This document shows positions 17,579 through 27,595 of a stretch of 64,000 nt of DNA, piece after piece. The translations under genes were made by a program, and so were the position numbers. Under the pieces are notes generated by a model. The model worked only from the letters and a program-made list of their open reading frames with translations, was not told the origin of the DNA and did not search any database. Each line of letters begins with the position of its first letter. Position 1 is the first letter of the stretch. Source of the stretch: Acidomonas methanolica (lineage in GTDB: Bacteria; Pseudomonadota; Alphaproteobacteria; Acetobacterales; Acetobacteraceae); the NCBI RefSeq assembly GCF_004346035.1, contig NZ_SLZN01000001.1, positions 124,001 through 188,000 of the forward strand. Direction: 5' to 3'.

Positions 17579-18308
17579 GACCGGCGTCCCTCCGGAGACA
17601 GGGGCCCCGGGGACGCTCAAGCCGCAGCCGGAGCGACTCTATGGCCGCCAGCGGGGCCATCCGCTCCGCGCCCGTCAGCAGAAGCTGCTGACCGAGTCCC
17701 TGCCCCGGCTGCGTCTCCAGCCGGAACAGGCGCATGATCCGCGCGCGGCGTTTTCGACGCCGGTCGAGGATGTGTGGCTGGAAATCGGTTTCGGCGGCGG
17801 CGAGCACGCCCTGGCGCAGTCGGCGGAAAACCCCTCGGTCGGCTATATCGCCGCGGAAGTGTTCGAGAACGGCTTGTGCTCCCTGCTGACGCGGCTCGTG
17901 CCGGAAGGCGAGGAAGCGACCGTCGCACCGCCCTCCCGCCTGCGTCTCTGGCCGGACGACGCGCGGCTCCTGCTGAAAGCCCTGCCCGATTCCAGCCTCG
18001 GGCGCGTCTATCTCATGTTCCCGGACCCGTGGCCCAAGGCGCGCCATGCCAAGCGGCGTTTCGTCCATCCGGAGAACATCCGCGAGGTGGCGCGCGTGCT
18101 GCGGCCCGGCGGCGTCTGGCGGATCGCGAGCGATCACCCGACCTACCAGGGCTGGGTGACGGAAGTGATGGCCGCCCAGACGCTCTTCGCCCCGGCCGAG
18201 CCGGCGCGCGGCATCCGCCCGCCGGGCTGGTCGCCCACGCGTTATGAGGCGAAAGCGGTGCGTGAGGGGCGCACACCGTTTTACTGGACATTCGTGAAGA
18301 ACGACTGA
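17559..18308 (+). CDS. trmB: tRNA (guanine-N7-)-methyltransferase
   Basis: TrmB methylates G46 in the tRNA variable loop. In the 249-residue protein the SAM loop is [11 protein letters not shown] near residue 73, followed by [12 protein letters not shown], and the family signature [19 protein letters not shown] near 150 with [12 protein letters not shown]. The C-terminal [12 protein letters not shown] is the TrmB conserved tRNA-contact segment. The start is a GTG overlapping metK by 20 bases; the N-terminal 40 residues are Pro/Arg-rich and would be variable. ETF-QO begins 10 bases after the stop. Confidence 0.94.
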   Translation: MAPSTAETGVPPETGAPGTLKPQPERLYGRQRGHPLRARQQKLLTESLPRLRLQPEQAHDPRAAFSTPVEDVWLEIGFGGGEHALAQSAENPSVGYIAAEVFENGLCSLLTRLVPEGEEATVAPPSRLRLWPDDARLLLKALPDSSLGRVYLMFPDPWPKARHAKRRFVHPENIREVARVLRPGGVWRIASDHPTYQGWVTEVMAAQTLFAPAEPARGIRPPGWSPTRYEAKAVREGRTPFYWTFVKND

Positions 18309-18318
18309 TGAGGACGAG

Positions 18319-19956
18319 ATGACCGCGATCGAGCGTGAGGAGATGGAATTCGACGTGGTGGTGGTCGGCGGCGGCCCGGCCGGGCTGGCCGCCGCGATCC
18401 GCCTGCGCCAGCTTCTGCCCGACGCGACGGTCTGCCTCGTCGAAAAAGGCAGTGAGATCGGCGCGCATATCGTCTCCGGCGCGGTGATCGAGCCTCGCTC
18501 GCTCACCGAGCTTCTGCCCGATTGGCAGGAGCGCGGCGCGCCGCTGACGACCGGCGTGACGGAGGAGTCGATGCTCTTCCTCACCGAGACGAAGTCCTTC
18601 ACCATTCCCTATCTCGACCGCGTGATGCCGCATATGCGCAACCACGGGAATTACGTGATTTCCCTGGGCGAGCTTTGCCGCTGGCTCGGCGCGCAGGCGG
18701 AGGCTCTGGGCGTGGACATCTATCCCGGCTTCGCGGGGGCGGATCCGTTCATCGAGGAGGGCCGCGTCGCCGGGATCGTGACCGGCGACATGGGGGTCGG
18801 GAAATCCGGCGAACACGGACCGAACTTCGCCCCCGGCATGATCCTGCGCGCACGGCAGACGATCTTCGCGGAAGGCGCGCGCGGTTCGCTGACGAAGAAG
18901 CTCTTCTCCCTCTTCGGCCTGCGCGAGGGCGTCGATCCGCAGAGCTTCGGGCTGGGAATCAAGGAAGTCTGGGAGATTCCGGCCGAAAATCATCGTCCCG
19001 GCCTCGTTCAGCACAGCTTCGGCTGGCCGCTGGACGATCACACCTATGGCGGGGCGTGGCTCTATCATTTCGGCAGGAATCTCGTCTCCTACGGTTTCGT
19101 CACCGGGCTCGATTACCGCAATCCCTGGCTTTCGCCGTTTCAGGAGATGCAGCGGGTCAAGACGCACCCGGCTTTCGCGCCGCATTTCGAGGGCGGACGG
19201 CGGCTGATCTACGGCGCGCGCGCCCTCTCCGAAGGCGGGTTCCAGTCCATTCCGCGCCTCTCCTTCCCCGGCGGCGTGCTGGCGGGCGACTCGGCGGGAT
19301 TTCTCAACGTGCCGAAGATCAAAGGCACGCATACGGCGATGAAATCCGGGATGCTCGCCGCCGAGGCGGTGGCGGCGGCGCTGTCCGAGAACACGCGGGA
19401 GGCCGCGCGTTATACGGAGATGGTGCGCGCCTCCTGGCTGTACGAAGAGTTGCGCGGCGTGCGTAACATCCGCCCCGCCTTCGCGAAATGGGGCAATCGC
19501 CTCGGCGCGCTCTATGCCGGGTTCGACGCTATGGTCCTCAAGGGCCGCGCGCCCTGGACGCTGCATTTCTCGCACGGCGACAACGAGACGCTGGAACCCG
19601 CCTCTGTCAGCCCGAAGATCGACTATCCGAAGCCCGACGGCGTTCTGACCTTCGATCTCCCCTCCTCCGTCTTTCTTTCGAACACGAATCACGAGGAAGA
19701 CCAGCCGGTGCATCTGCGCCTGCGCAATCCGTCACTCTGGAAGACCGTCAACTGGGACGTGTTCCGCGCCCCGGAGAGCCGTTATTGCCCGGCAGGGGTC
19801 TATGAGGCGGTGGAAGAAGGCAACGACATGGCGTTGCGGATCAACGCGCAGAACTGCGTCCACTGCAAGACCTGCGACATCAAGGACCCGACGCAGAATA
19901 TCGACTGGTGCGCGCCCGAAGGCGGCGGCGGCCCGAACTACCCGTCAGGGATGTAG
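18319..19956 (+). CDS. Electron transfer flavoprotein-ubiquinone oxidoreductase
   Basis: A 545-residue membrane-associated flavoprotein that passes electrons from electron transfer flavoprotein to ubiquinone. N-terminal FAD loop VVVVGGGPAGLAAAIRL near residue 13; the middle contains GNYVISLGELCRWLG and the ubiquinone-side region; the C terminus has the single 4Fe-4S cluster ligands in NAQNCVHCKTCDIKDP together with the Cys of RYCPAGVYE. Length and ending GGGGPNYPSGM are typical. The ETF alpha and beta genes are not in the window. It is convergent with mfd across a 12-base gap. Confidence 0.95.
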   Translation: MTAIEREEMEFDVVVVGGGPAGLAAAIRLRQLLPDATVCLVEKGSEIGAHIVSGAVIEPRSLTELLPDWQERGAPLTTGVTEESMLFLTETKSFTIPYLDRVMPHMRNHGNYVISLGELCRWLGAQAEALGVDIYPGFAGADPFIEEGRVAGIVTGDMGVGKSGEHGPNFAPGMILRARQTIFAEGARGSLTKKLFSLFGLREGVDPQSFGLGIKEVWEIPAENHRPGLVQHSFGWPLDDHTYGGAWLYHFGRNLVSYGFVTGLDYRNPWLSPFQEMQRVKTHPAFAPHFEGGRRLIYGARALSEGGFQSIPRLSFPGGVLAGDSAGFLNVPKIKGTHTAMKSGMLAAEAVAAALSENTREAARYTEMVRASWLYEELRGVRNIRPAFAKWGNRLGALYAGFDAMVLKGRAPWTLHFSHGDNETLEPASVSPKIDYPKPDGVLTFDLPSSVFLSNTNHEEDQPVHLRLRNPSLWKTVNWDVFRAPESRYCPAGVYEAVEEGNDMALRINAQNCVHCKTCDIKDPTQNIDWCAPEGGGGPNYPSGM

Positions 19957-19968
19957 CGCCGTCCGCCC

Positions 19969-22900
19969 TCAGGCGGCGTTTTCTCCCTTCTCCGCCAGTT
20001 TCTTCAGCGCGCCGGCGACCTTGCGCGCCATGGTGATGCGCTGGGCGTTGGTCATCTCGCGCACCACCGCCAGCTTGTGGTCGGGGCGCAGCTTGACGCC
20101 CTGATCGCGATGGCGCTCGACCCAGCCAATGAGACCCGCCGGGTTGCGGAACTGCCGGTTGCGGAACTGAAGCACCATGCCCTTGGGCCCGGCTTCCAGA
20201 CGCTCCACCCCGGCGGCGCGGCAGAGTCGCTTGAGCATGACGACATCCAGCAGGTTTTCCACTTCCGGCGGCATGGCGCCGAAGCGATCGACCAGCTCCG
20301 CGCGCATCGCATCGATTTCGGCCTCGTTCTCGAGTCCGGCGATGCGGCGATAGAGTCCGAGTCGCACGGGGAGATCGGGCACGTATTTTTCCGGGATCAG
20401 CACGGGGAGGCCGAGGATGATGTTCGGCGTCCAGCTATCATCCTCGCGGCGGCTGCGCCCCTTCTCCGCGCGCAGATCCGCGACCGTGTCCTCGAGCATC
20501 TGCTGGTAAAGCTCGATGCCGACCTCCTTGATGTGGCCGGACTGCTCCTCGCCCAGCAGATTGCCCGCGCCGCGCAGGTCGAGATCGTGCGAAGCGAGGG
20601 TGAAGCCCGCGCCGAGCGTGTCCAGCGTCTGCATGATCTCCAGCCGCTTCTGGGAGGACGCGGAGAGCGGATGCGTCTGCGGCCAGGTCAGATAGGCATA
20701 GCCGCGCTGCTTCCCGCGCCCGACGCGCCCGCGAAGCTGGTAGAGCTGCCCCAGGCCGAACATGTCGGCGCGATGGATGATCAGCGTGTTGACGGCGGGC
20801 ATGTCCAGACCGCTTTCGACGATGTTGGTCGACAGCAGGATGTCGTATTTGCCGTCCGAAAATTCGGTCATGACCCGCTCCAGCTCGGCGGGCGCCAGAC
20901 GTCCATGCGCCTGCACCGTCTTCGCATCCGGCACGATCTCGCGGAGACGCTCCGCCATCCGGTCCATATCCTCGATGCGCGGCACGACGCAGAAGATCTG
21001 CCCGCCCCGGAACCGCTCGCGCTGGATGGCCTCGCGGATCATCACGCTGTCGAAAGGCGTGATGAACGTCCGGACGGCGAGACGATCGGTCGGCGGGGTG
21101 GCGATCAGACTCATCTCGCGCACGCCGGAGAGCGAGAGTTGCAGCGTGCGCGGCAGCGGCGTGGCGGAGAGGGTGAGCACATGCACGTCCTCGCGCAGGG
21201 CTTTGAGTCGCTCCTTGTGCTTGACGCCGAAATGCTGTTCCTCGTCGATGATGAGCAGGCCGAGATTGGCGAATGCGATGCTCTTGGCCAGTAGCGCATG
21301 GGTGCCGACGATGATCTCGACCGTCCCGTCGGTCAGGCCCTGCCGCGTCTCCGCCGCTTCCTTCGCCGTCACGAGGCGGGACAACTGGCGCACACGGATC
21401 GGAAACCCCTCGAAACGCGTCGAGAAACTGCGGAAATGCTGGCGCGACAGCAGCGTCGTCGGCACCACCACGGCAACCTGGACGCCGGACATGGCGGCGA
21501 CAAAGGCGGCCCGGAGCGCCACCTCCGTCTTGCCGAAGCCGACATCCCCGCAGACCAGACGATCCATCGGGCGCCCTGCGCTCATGTCCTCCAGCACGTC
21601 GGCGATGGCGCGGGACTGATCCTCCGTCTCCACGAAGGGGAAACGCGCGCAGAACTCGTCCCAGAGTCCTTCCGCGGGCGCCAGGCTGGGCGCCTCCTTC
21701 ATCTCGCGCGCGGCGGCGGTCCGGATCAGTTCGGCCGCCATGTCGCGGATGCGCGACTTCATCTTCGCCTTGCGCGCCTGCCAGGCCTGACCGCCCAGCC
21801 TGTCCAGCGCCACTCCGGCCTGATCGGAGCCGAAGCGGCTGAGAAGCTCGATATTCTCGACGGGCAGGAACAGCTTCTGCTCGCCGTCATACATCAGGCG
21901 CAGACAGTCATGCGGCGCCACGCCGTCGCTGACCGTCTCCAGCCCGTCATATCGCCCGATTCCGTAATCGGCATGAACGACGAGATCGCCCGCCGTCAGT
22001 TCCGACGCCTCGGAGATGAACTGCTCGGCCCGGCGCTTGCGACGCGGCGGCCGGGCGATGCGCTCGCCCAGCAGATCCTGTTCGGAGACCAGCGCCAGAC
22101 GGTCCGCCACGAAACCACGCTCGACGCCGAGCGTGATGAGCCCGACCACGCCGCGTTCGATTCCCGCCGCCGTGGCCCAGCTTTCATGCTGCTCGGCGGC
22201 GATCCCGTGTTCGCGCAGCAGGGCCGCGATCCTCTCGCGCGAGCCGCGCGACCACGCCGTGACGTAGCTCCGCCGCCCCTCGCCGCGCCAGATTTCGACC
22301 TGAGCGCGAAAGGCGTCGAACACTCCCTCCCTGCTCCCGTCCTTGCCGCGCGCGAAGAGCGGACCGGGGCGGCCGCCCGCGTCGATCCCCGTTGCGACAT
22401 CCGGCTTGAGAAACGGGTTGAGTGTCGCGCAGGCAGCGCGGGACAGCATCGCCCGCCAGCCTTCGAGATCGAGATACAGCCGGTGCGACGGCAGCGCGCG
22501 ATAGGGAGACTCGCCCTCGCGCGCGGGAGCGCGCCGCGCCTCGTAATGATCGGCGATCATCTCCAGCCGCGCGGCGAGAATATCGCCCGCCTGATGATCG
22601 AAACTCGCCGAAACGCCGGGAAGATAGTCGATCAGCGTTTCCATCGTTTCATGGAAAAGCGGCAGATAATGCTCCAGCCCCGGATAGCGGCGCCCGTCCG
22701 AGACGTTCTGATAGATCATGTCCGCCGCCGCCGAGGGGCCGAACTGGTCGCGCCACGCGCTGCGGAAGCGGCTGATGGCCTCGGGCGCGAGGGCGTATTC
22801 CGAAACGGGACGCAGCTCGAAATGCTCCAGCGCCGCCGTCGAACGCTGCGATCCGACATCGAAGCGGCGGATGTTCTCCACCTCGTCGCCGAAGAGATCG

Positions 22901-23457
22901 AGCCGCACCGGCTCGGATTCGGCGGCGGGAAAGAGATCGAAGATGCCGCCCCGCGTGGCGAATTCGCCCGGTTCGCGCACCGTATCCGTGCGGGTGTAGC
23001 CGCTGGCCACCAGCATTTCGCTCAGCATGGCGGAATCCAGCGTCTCGCCGGTCCGCACGGAGAGCGATTGTCCGGCGAAAGCGGCGCGCGGCGGCACGCG
23101 CTGCACCAATGCGTGAACGGTCGTCAGAATGATCCGCCGCGCAGCGGGTTTCTCCACCAGCCTTGCGAGCGTCCCCGCCCGCTCGGCGACGATCACCGGA
23201 TTGGGCGAGACGCGGTCATAGGGCAGGCAGTCCCAGGCGGGAAAGCGCAGCACCTCGACCTCGGGCATCATGTAGCCCAGCATGTCGATCAGCGAGGCGA
23301 CCGCCGCGTCATCCCGCGCCACATGCAGGAGCGGGCCGTCATGCTCGCCCAGACGCCGCCGCAGCAGGAACGCCATGTAGGATTCGGGCACGCCCCAGAT
23401 GGTGGGACCGGGAATGACGGAAGCGTGGACGGCAGGGGCGTGGACGGCGTCGCTCAT
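19969..23457 (-). CDS. mfd: Transcription-repair coupling factor
   Basis: Mfd displaces RNA polymerase stalled at DNA damage and recruits UvrA. The roughly 1162-residue protein shows the UvrB-homology N-terminal domains, the RNA polymerase-interacting domain near HADYGIGRYDGLE (about 510), the RecG-like translocase with Walker A CGDVGFGKTEVALRAAF, DEEQHFG, LSATPLPRTL and QLRGRVGRGKQRGYAYL, and the C-terminal TRCF domain. Start taken at MSDAVHAP (23457); an upstream start at 23505 would add 16 residues and neither has a strong ribosome site. It is divergent from recG. Confidence 0.96.
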   Translation of the reverse strand: MSDAVHAPAVHASVIPGPTIWGVPESYMAFLLRRRLGEHDGPLLHVARDDAAVASLIDMLGYMMPEVEVLRFPAWDCLPYDRVSPNPVIVAERAGTLARLVEKPAARRIILTTVHALVQRVPPRAAFAGQSLSVRTGETLDSAMLSEMLVASGYTRTDTVREPGEFATRGGIFDLFPAAESEPVRLDLFGDEVENIRRFDVGSQRSTAALEHFELRPVSEYALAPEAISRFRSAWRDQFGPSAAADMIYQNVSDGRRYPGLEHYLPLFHETMETLIDYLPGVSASFDHQAGDILAARLEMIADHYEARRAPAREGESPYRALPSHRLYLDLEGWRAMLSRAACATLNPFLKPDVATGIDAGGRPGPLFARGKDGSREGVFDAFRAQVEIWRGEGRRSYVTAWSRGSRERIAALLREHGIAAEQHESWATAAGIERGVVGLITLGVERGFVADRLALVSEQDLLGERIARPPRRKRRAEQFISEASELTAGDLVVHADYGIGRYDGLETVSDGVAPHDCLRLMYDGEQKLFLPVENIELLSRFGSDQAGVALDRLGGQAWQARKAKMKSRIRDMAAELIRTAAAREMKEAPSLAPAEGLWDEFCARFPFVETEDQSRAIADVLEDMSAGRPMDRLVCGDVGFGKTEVALRAAFVAAMSGVQVAVVVPTTLLSRQHFRSFSTRFEGFPIRVRQLSRLVTAKEAAETRQGLTDGTVEIIVGTHALLAKSIAFANLGLLIIDEEQHFGVKHKERLKALREDVHVLTLSATPLPRTLQLSLSGVREMSLIATPPTDRLAVRTFITPFDSVMIREAIQRERFRGGQIFCVVPRIEDMDRMAERLREIVPDAKTVQAHGRLAPAELERVMTEFSDGKYDILLSTNIVESGLDMPAVNTLIIHRADMFGLGQLYQLRGRVGRGKQRGYAYLTWPQTHPLSASSQKRLEIMQTLDTLGAGFTLASHDLDLRGAGNLLGEEQSGHIKEVGIELYQQMLEDTVADLRAEKGRSRREDDSWTPNIILGLPVLIPEKYVPDLPVRLGLYRRIAGLENEAEIDAMRAELVDRFGAMPPEVENLLDVVMLKRLCRAAGVERLEAGPKGMVLQFRNRQFRNPAGLIGWVERHRDQGVKLRPDHKLAVVREMTNAQRITMARKVAGALKKLAEKGENAA

Positions 23458-23614
23458 GGCTTGATCCGGGACTCGGGATGGCCGCATCCGCCCTGACGCG
23501 GACACAGTATGGACAAGATGCGGCCGGGGCGCTCATGGTTTCGTTTTGTTCCCGGCCGGCGATGTCCTATAGCCTCGGAGCCATGTCCTGTCAGCCCTGC
23601 AATCCCCCCTGTCG

Positions 23615-25720
23615 ATGACGGAGGAGAGCCTCATCGCGCCGCTGCTCGCCCCGCTCGCGACGTTGCCGGGGATCGGGGCGAAGCAGGCGGCGTTGCTGCG
23701 CAAGGTGACGGGCGGCCCGCGCGTGATCGATCTGCTCTTCACCCTCCCGGAAAGCTTCATCGACCGCGGCGCGCGGCTGACTCTCGCCGAGGCGCGGCGG
23801 CTCCTCTCGCCGGGGAGCATCCTGACCGCCGAGGTGGATATTCTCGGCCTCGAGCCCCCTGCCCGGCCGCGCCAGCCCTATCGTCTCCGCGCGGGGGACG
23901 GGACGGACGAGATCGATCTCGTCTTCTTCCACGCGCCGTTTTTCCGCGCCCTGCCCCAGACAGGGCCCCAATCAGAACGTGTGCTTATTTCCGGGCGGTT
24001 CGACCAGTTCGGCCTGCGCCTGAGCATGGCGCACCCGGATTATCTCCTGCCCCTTTCGCGCGCGTCGGAGCTTCCGGCGATCGAGCCTGTCTGGCCGTTG
24101 ACGGCCGGGCTTTTCCCGTCGGCGATGCGCAAGGCCATGCGCGCGGCGCTGGCGCTGTTGCCGCCCGATCTGCCGGAATGGCTCGACGGGCCATTGGTGG
24201 CGCAACGGAAATTCCCGAGTTTCACCGAGGCGCTCCGGACCCTGCACGCCCCGGGCGACCTCGATCGCGCGGAATGGGAGGCGCGGGTGGAACGGGCGCG
24301 GACGCGCCTGGCCTGCGACGAACTGCTGGCGGATCAGCTCTGCCTCGCCCTCGCCAGGCAGAGCGCGCGCTCCCGGCCTGGCCGGGCGCTGACGGGCGAC
24401 GGAGTCCTGCGCGCGGAAGCCCTTCGGCGCTTCGGACACGCGCTCACCGGGGCGCAGCGCCGCGCGCTTGAGGAAATCGACGGCGATCTGGCCGCGCCAC
24501 GTCCCATGACCCGCCTGCTGCAAGGCGATGTCGGCGCGGGAAAGACCATCGTCGCGGCGCTGGCGATGTTGCGGGCGGCCGAATCCGGGGCTCAGGCGGC
24601 CCTGATGGCGCCGACCGAGCTTCTGGCCCGGCAGCATCAGGCCGTGCTGGAGCGGCTTTGCCCCGTGCCCTGCGTCTTCCTCTCCGGCTCGGTCAAGGGC
24701 CGGGCGCGCAAGGCCGCACTGGAGGCCATCGCGAACGGCGCCGCGCCGATCGTGATCGGCACGCACGCGCTGTTTCAGGAGCAGGTGACGTTTCACGATC
24801 TGGGCCTCGCCGTGATCGACGAGCAACATCGCTTCGGCGTCGAGCAGCGCGTGAAGCTGGGCGCGAAGGGCGAGGCCACGGACGTTCTGGTCATGACCGC
24901 GACTCCCATTCCGCGCACGCTGCTGTTGACTCGCTGGGGCGAGATGCAGGTCAGCCGGCTGGACGAGAAGCCGCCGGGCCGCCTGCCGGTCGTGACCTCC
25001 CTGCACCCGCTCCCGACGCTGGAGGCGGTGATCGACGGGGTGGGCCGGACCGTGGGGCGCGGTGTGCAGGTCTACTGGGTCTGTCCGCTGGTGGAGGAAA
25101 GCGAGGCGAGCGATCTCGCCGCCGCCGAGGCGCGTTTCGCCGCCCTTGCCGCCCGCTTTGGTCCGATCGTCGGCCTGGCCCACGGGCGGCAGGATCACGC
25201 GGCCCGTCAGGCGGCGCTCGACCGTTTCCGCGCGGGCGAGACGCGCATTCTCGTCGCGACCACGGTGATCGAGGTGGGCGTGGACATTCCCTCCGCCTCG
25301 GTGATGGTCGTCGAACATGCCGAGCGGTTCGGGCTCGCGCAATTGCATCAGTTGCGCGGGCGCGTGGGACGCGGCGCGGCGCGGTCTTTCTGCCTGCTGC
25401 TCTATGACGACCATGCCTCGGCGACCGCCCGGCGGCGGCTGACGCTCCTGCGCGAAACCGAGGACGGGTTTCTGATCGCCGATGAGGATTTCCGCACGCG
25501 CGGCGGGGGCGACATCGCGGGAAGCAGACAATCCGGCCTGCCCGGATTCCGCATGGCGAACGGCAGCCGCGCCGAACTTTTCCTAACCGCCATGATGCAG
25601 GATGCCACACGGCTGATCGAAAACGCCGATGGTCCCCTGAAAACACGATTTGACGCGAAAGATCTTCTTCTGACCCTGTTCGACCGGGGTTCCATCGAAC
25701 GCGTGATCGCGTCAGGATAA
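23615..25720 (+). CDS. recG: ATP-dependent DNA helicase RecG
   Basis: RecG remodels stalled replication forks and branch-migrates Holliday junctions. The 701-residue protein has the N-terminal wedge domain (LPGIGAKQAALLRKV then LFTLPESFIDRG), helicase motif I GDVGAGKTIVAALAM near residue 308, DEQHRFGVEQR (motif II, DEQH), TATPIPRTLLLTRWGEM (III) and QLRGRVGRGAARSFCLLLYD (VI), then GGGDIAGSRQSGLPGFRMA. Length matches the family. The 157-bp gap to the divergent mfd holds promoters only; sdhE, which often sits between these genes in Alphaproteobacteria, is not there. Confidence 0.96.
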   Translation: MTEESLIAPLLAPLATLPGIGAKQAALLRKVTGGPRVIDLLFTLPESFIDRGARLTLAEARRLLSPGSILTAEVDILGLEPPARPRQPYRLRAGDGTDEIDLVFFHAPFFRALPQTGPQSERVLISGRFDQFGLRLSMAHPDYLLPLSRASELPAIEPVWPLTAGLFPSAMRKAMRAALALLPPDLPEWLDGPLVAQRKFPSFTEALRTLHAPGDLDRAEWEARVERARTRLACDELLADQLCLALARQSARSRPGRALTGDGVLRAEALRRFGHALTGAQRRALEEIDGDLAAPRPMTRLLQGDVGAGKTIVAALAMLRAAESGAQAALMAPTELLARQHQAVLERLCPVPCVFLSGSVKGRARKAALEAIANGAAPIVIGTHALFQEQVTFHDLGLAVIDEQHRFGVEQRVKLGAKGEATDVLVMTATPIPRTLLLTRWGEMQVSRLDEKPPGRLPVVTSLHPLPTLEAVIDGVGRTVGRGVQVYWVCPLVEESEASDLAAAEARFAALAARFGPIVGLAHGRQDHAARQAALDRFRAGETRILVATTVIEVGVDIPSASVMVVEHAERFGLAQLHQLRGRVGRGAARSFCLLLYDDHASATARRRLTLLRETEDGFLIADEDFRTRGGGDIAGSRQSGLPGFRMANGSRAELFLTAMMQDATRLIENADGPLKTRFDAKDLLLTLFDRGSIERVIASG

Positions 25721-25834
25721 GGCTATCCTGAATGAGGGCGGAACCATCGCGTGCCTTTACCCTTTACAAGACCATAATTCTTTGCAATATACTACGTTAA
25801 TTTTTCGTCAAATGGCTTATGCTGTTCCCGCCAG

Positions 25835-25864
25835 TGTTGCAGCCTCGCCTTTCATGTTGCAGCC
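25835..25864 (+). repeat. 10-bp direct repeat upstream of the GGDEF-EAL gene
   Basis: The decamer TGTTGCAGCC occurs at 25835-25844 and again at 25855-25864, a 20-bp period (two helical turns). It lies 19 bases before the ATG, so a bound protein would cover the promoter or the ribosome site. The AT-rich stretch 25770-25815 is the likely promoter area. The rest of the 162-bp gap (25721-25882) has no gene. Confidence 0.35.
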
Positions 25865-25882
25865 AATGAGACGAGGCAGGAA

Positions 25883-27568
25883 ATGACCGTCGTCAAGAAT
25901 GCCCATGCGACATTGCTTGCGGCGCTACGTACCGTCCAGCATCTCAGCAGTTGCCGGTTCGCGGCGTTCGGGCGGCTTTATCCTGATGGCACGACAAAGG
26001 TTCTCGCCGTGATCGGCGAGGCGCCGACGCATGAGTTTCAGGCCGCCGATCTCCGGCGGATCGCCACGAGTCCCAAGCCCGTCGCCATGGAGCACAGGAC
26101 GCGTTCGGGCTGGACCCTCGGCGGCGTGTCCCTCGCCCTGCCCGAGGAGCGCGCGACGAAAACGGTCTGTCATGACTTCCTCCTCGTGGCCTGCGATCCG
26201 GGCGATCCACTGGAGACGGCCTATCTCGCGCCGCTGGAAGACGTCGCCCGGCTCGTTCGCCCGCATCTGCCGTCCAATGTCGACTCCCCCTCCGTGCCCG
26301 TCGTGTCCCCGCGGTCGCGCCTGCGGGCGCGCAACAGCCTGCTGTCCTCGATCTCCGAGGCGATCCAGGCGATCGGCCAGACAGGGCGGGCGCGCAGCTT
26401 CGGCTTCATGCGCGTCGCGCTCGACTCGGTCGTCCAGCTCAACGCGCTCTATGGCTGGGATCTGACGGACCTGCTGATCGACGAGATGATCACGCGGGTT
26501 CTCGAACTCCTCCCCCAGGGGGCGACGGTGACGTATTGCGGGGGCGGCGCCATCGCCGTGATGACCGCTCCGGGAACGAGCCAGGTTTTCACCCGCTCCC
26601 TCGTCACCACGATTCTGGAGGCAATGCATCGCCCGATGAACGTGCCGGATGGCGAGCGGGTCATTTCCGTGTCGATCGGCTGGGCCATCTATCCGCAGGA
26701 CGGCGATGACGCCGCGCGTCTCGATCTCGCGGCCCAGGCGGCGCTGGCCGAGGCGAAACGGCACGGCGACGGTCACGCGGAACGCGCGACCCGCGAGATC
26801 GTCGATCGGTTCGGCAGCGCGGCGGGACTGGAGACGGATCTGCTTCAGGCGCTGGCGCAGGACGCGTTCACGCTGCACTGGATGCCCATCGTCAGCGTCG
26901 AATCCCAGAACGTGGTCAGCCTTGAAGCGCTCCTGCGCTGGCACCGGCCGGGACATGGCCCGGTTCCGGCCGAGGAGATGATTCTCTGCGCGGAAGAAGC
27001 GGGCATCATCGAACAGATCGACGGCTGGGTGCTGCGGGAGGCCTGCGCGGTCGCGGCGCGCTGGAGCGATCCGCTCCGCGTCTCCGTCAATATATCGCCG
27101 CTCTGGCTGTCCAACGGTCAGTTGGCGCCTCTGGTTTCCGAGGTTCTGTCCGAGACGGGACTCGCGCCCGGCCGGCTTCAGATCGAACTGTCCGACCGCC
27201 GCTCCTTCGGCGCCAGGACGCTGGCCTTCCGGGAGATCTCCCGCCTCCGGGCGCTGGGCGTCCGAGTCGCGCTTGATGATTTCGGCGCCGGGATGGGCTC
27301 GCTGGAACGGCTGGGCACCCTGCCGATCGACCAGATCAAGCTCGACCGCTGCTTTCTGAGCCGGCTGAACGAAAATCCACGCATGGCGGACGTCTTGCGC
27401 AGCCTGCTGCAATTCGCCCTGACCCTATCGGTCAGTTGCTGCGCCAAGGGCGTCGAGACGGAGCGGGAACGCGCCTTCCTGGAAGCATATGGCTGCGACG
27501 AAATCCAGGGCTACCTGCTGGGCAGCCCCGTGGCGGAATACGCCTCCCTCACCGCGCTGAGTCTCTGA
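25883..27568 (+). CDS. GGDEF-EAL protein with degenerate catalytic sites
   Basis: A 561-residue cytoplasmic protein: an N-terminal region of about 150 residues that could be a sensor domain, a GGDEF-type fold (about 160-310) and an EAL-type domain (about 330-555). The GGDEF signature is replaced by G-G-G-A-I (220-224), so diguanylate cyclase activity is not expected. In the EAL domain the E-A-L triad (348-350), NIS, DDFGAG (Asp465-Asp466) and Lys486 are kept, but the ELTE-type metal glutamate is Asp438 (ELSD) and the general-base glutamate of AEGVET is Lys522 (AKGVET). It is thus probably a c-di-GMP binder or regulator rather than an efficient phosphodiesterase. AGGCAGGA precedes the ATG. Confidence 0.85.
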   Translation: MTVVKNAHATLLAALRTVQHLSSCRFAAFGRLYPDGTTKVLAVIGEAPTHEFQAADLRRIATSPKPVAMEHRTRSGWTLGGVSLALPEERATKTVCHDFLLVACDPGDPLETAYLAPLEDVARLVRPHLPSNVDSPSVPVVSPRSRLRARNSLLSSISEAIQAIGQTGRARSFGFMRVALDSVVQLNALYGWDLTDLLIDEMITRVLELLPQGATVTYCGGGAIAVMTAPGTSQVFTRSLVTTILEAMHRPMNVPDGERVISVSIGWAIYPQDGDDAARLDLAAQAALAEAKRHGDGHAERATREIVDRFGSAAGLETDLLQALAQDAFTLHWMPIVSVESQNVVSLEALLRWHRPGHGPVPAEEMILCAEEAGIIEQIDGWVLREACAVAARWSDPLRVSVNISPLWLSNGQLAPLVSEVLSETGLAPGRLQIELSDRRSFGARTLAFREISRLRALGVRVALDDFGAGMGSLERLGTLPIDQIKLDRCFLSRLNENPRMADVLRSLLQFALTLSVSCCAKGVETERERAFLEAYGCDEIQGYLLGSPVAEYASLTALSL

Positions 27569-27595
27569 AGACCCGCCCGCGTCCCACGTCTTCGT

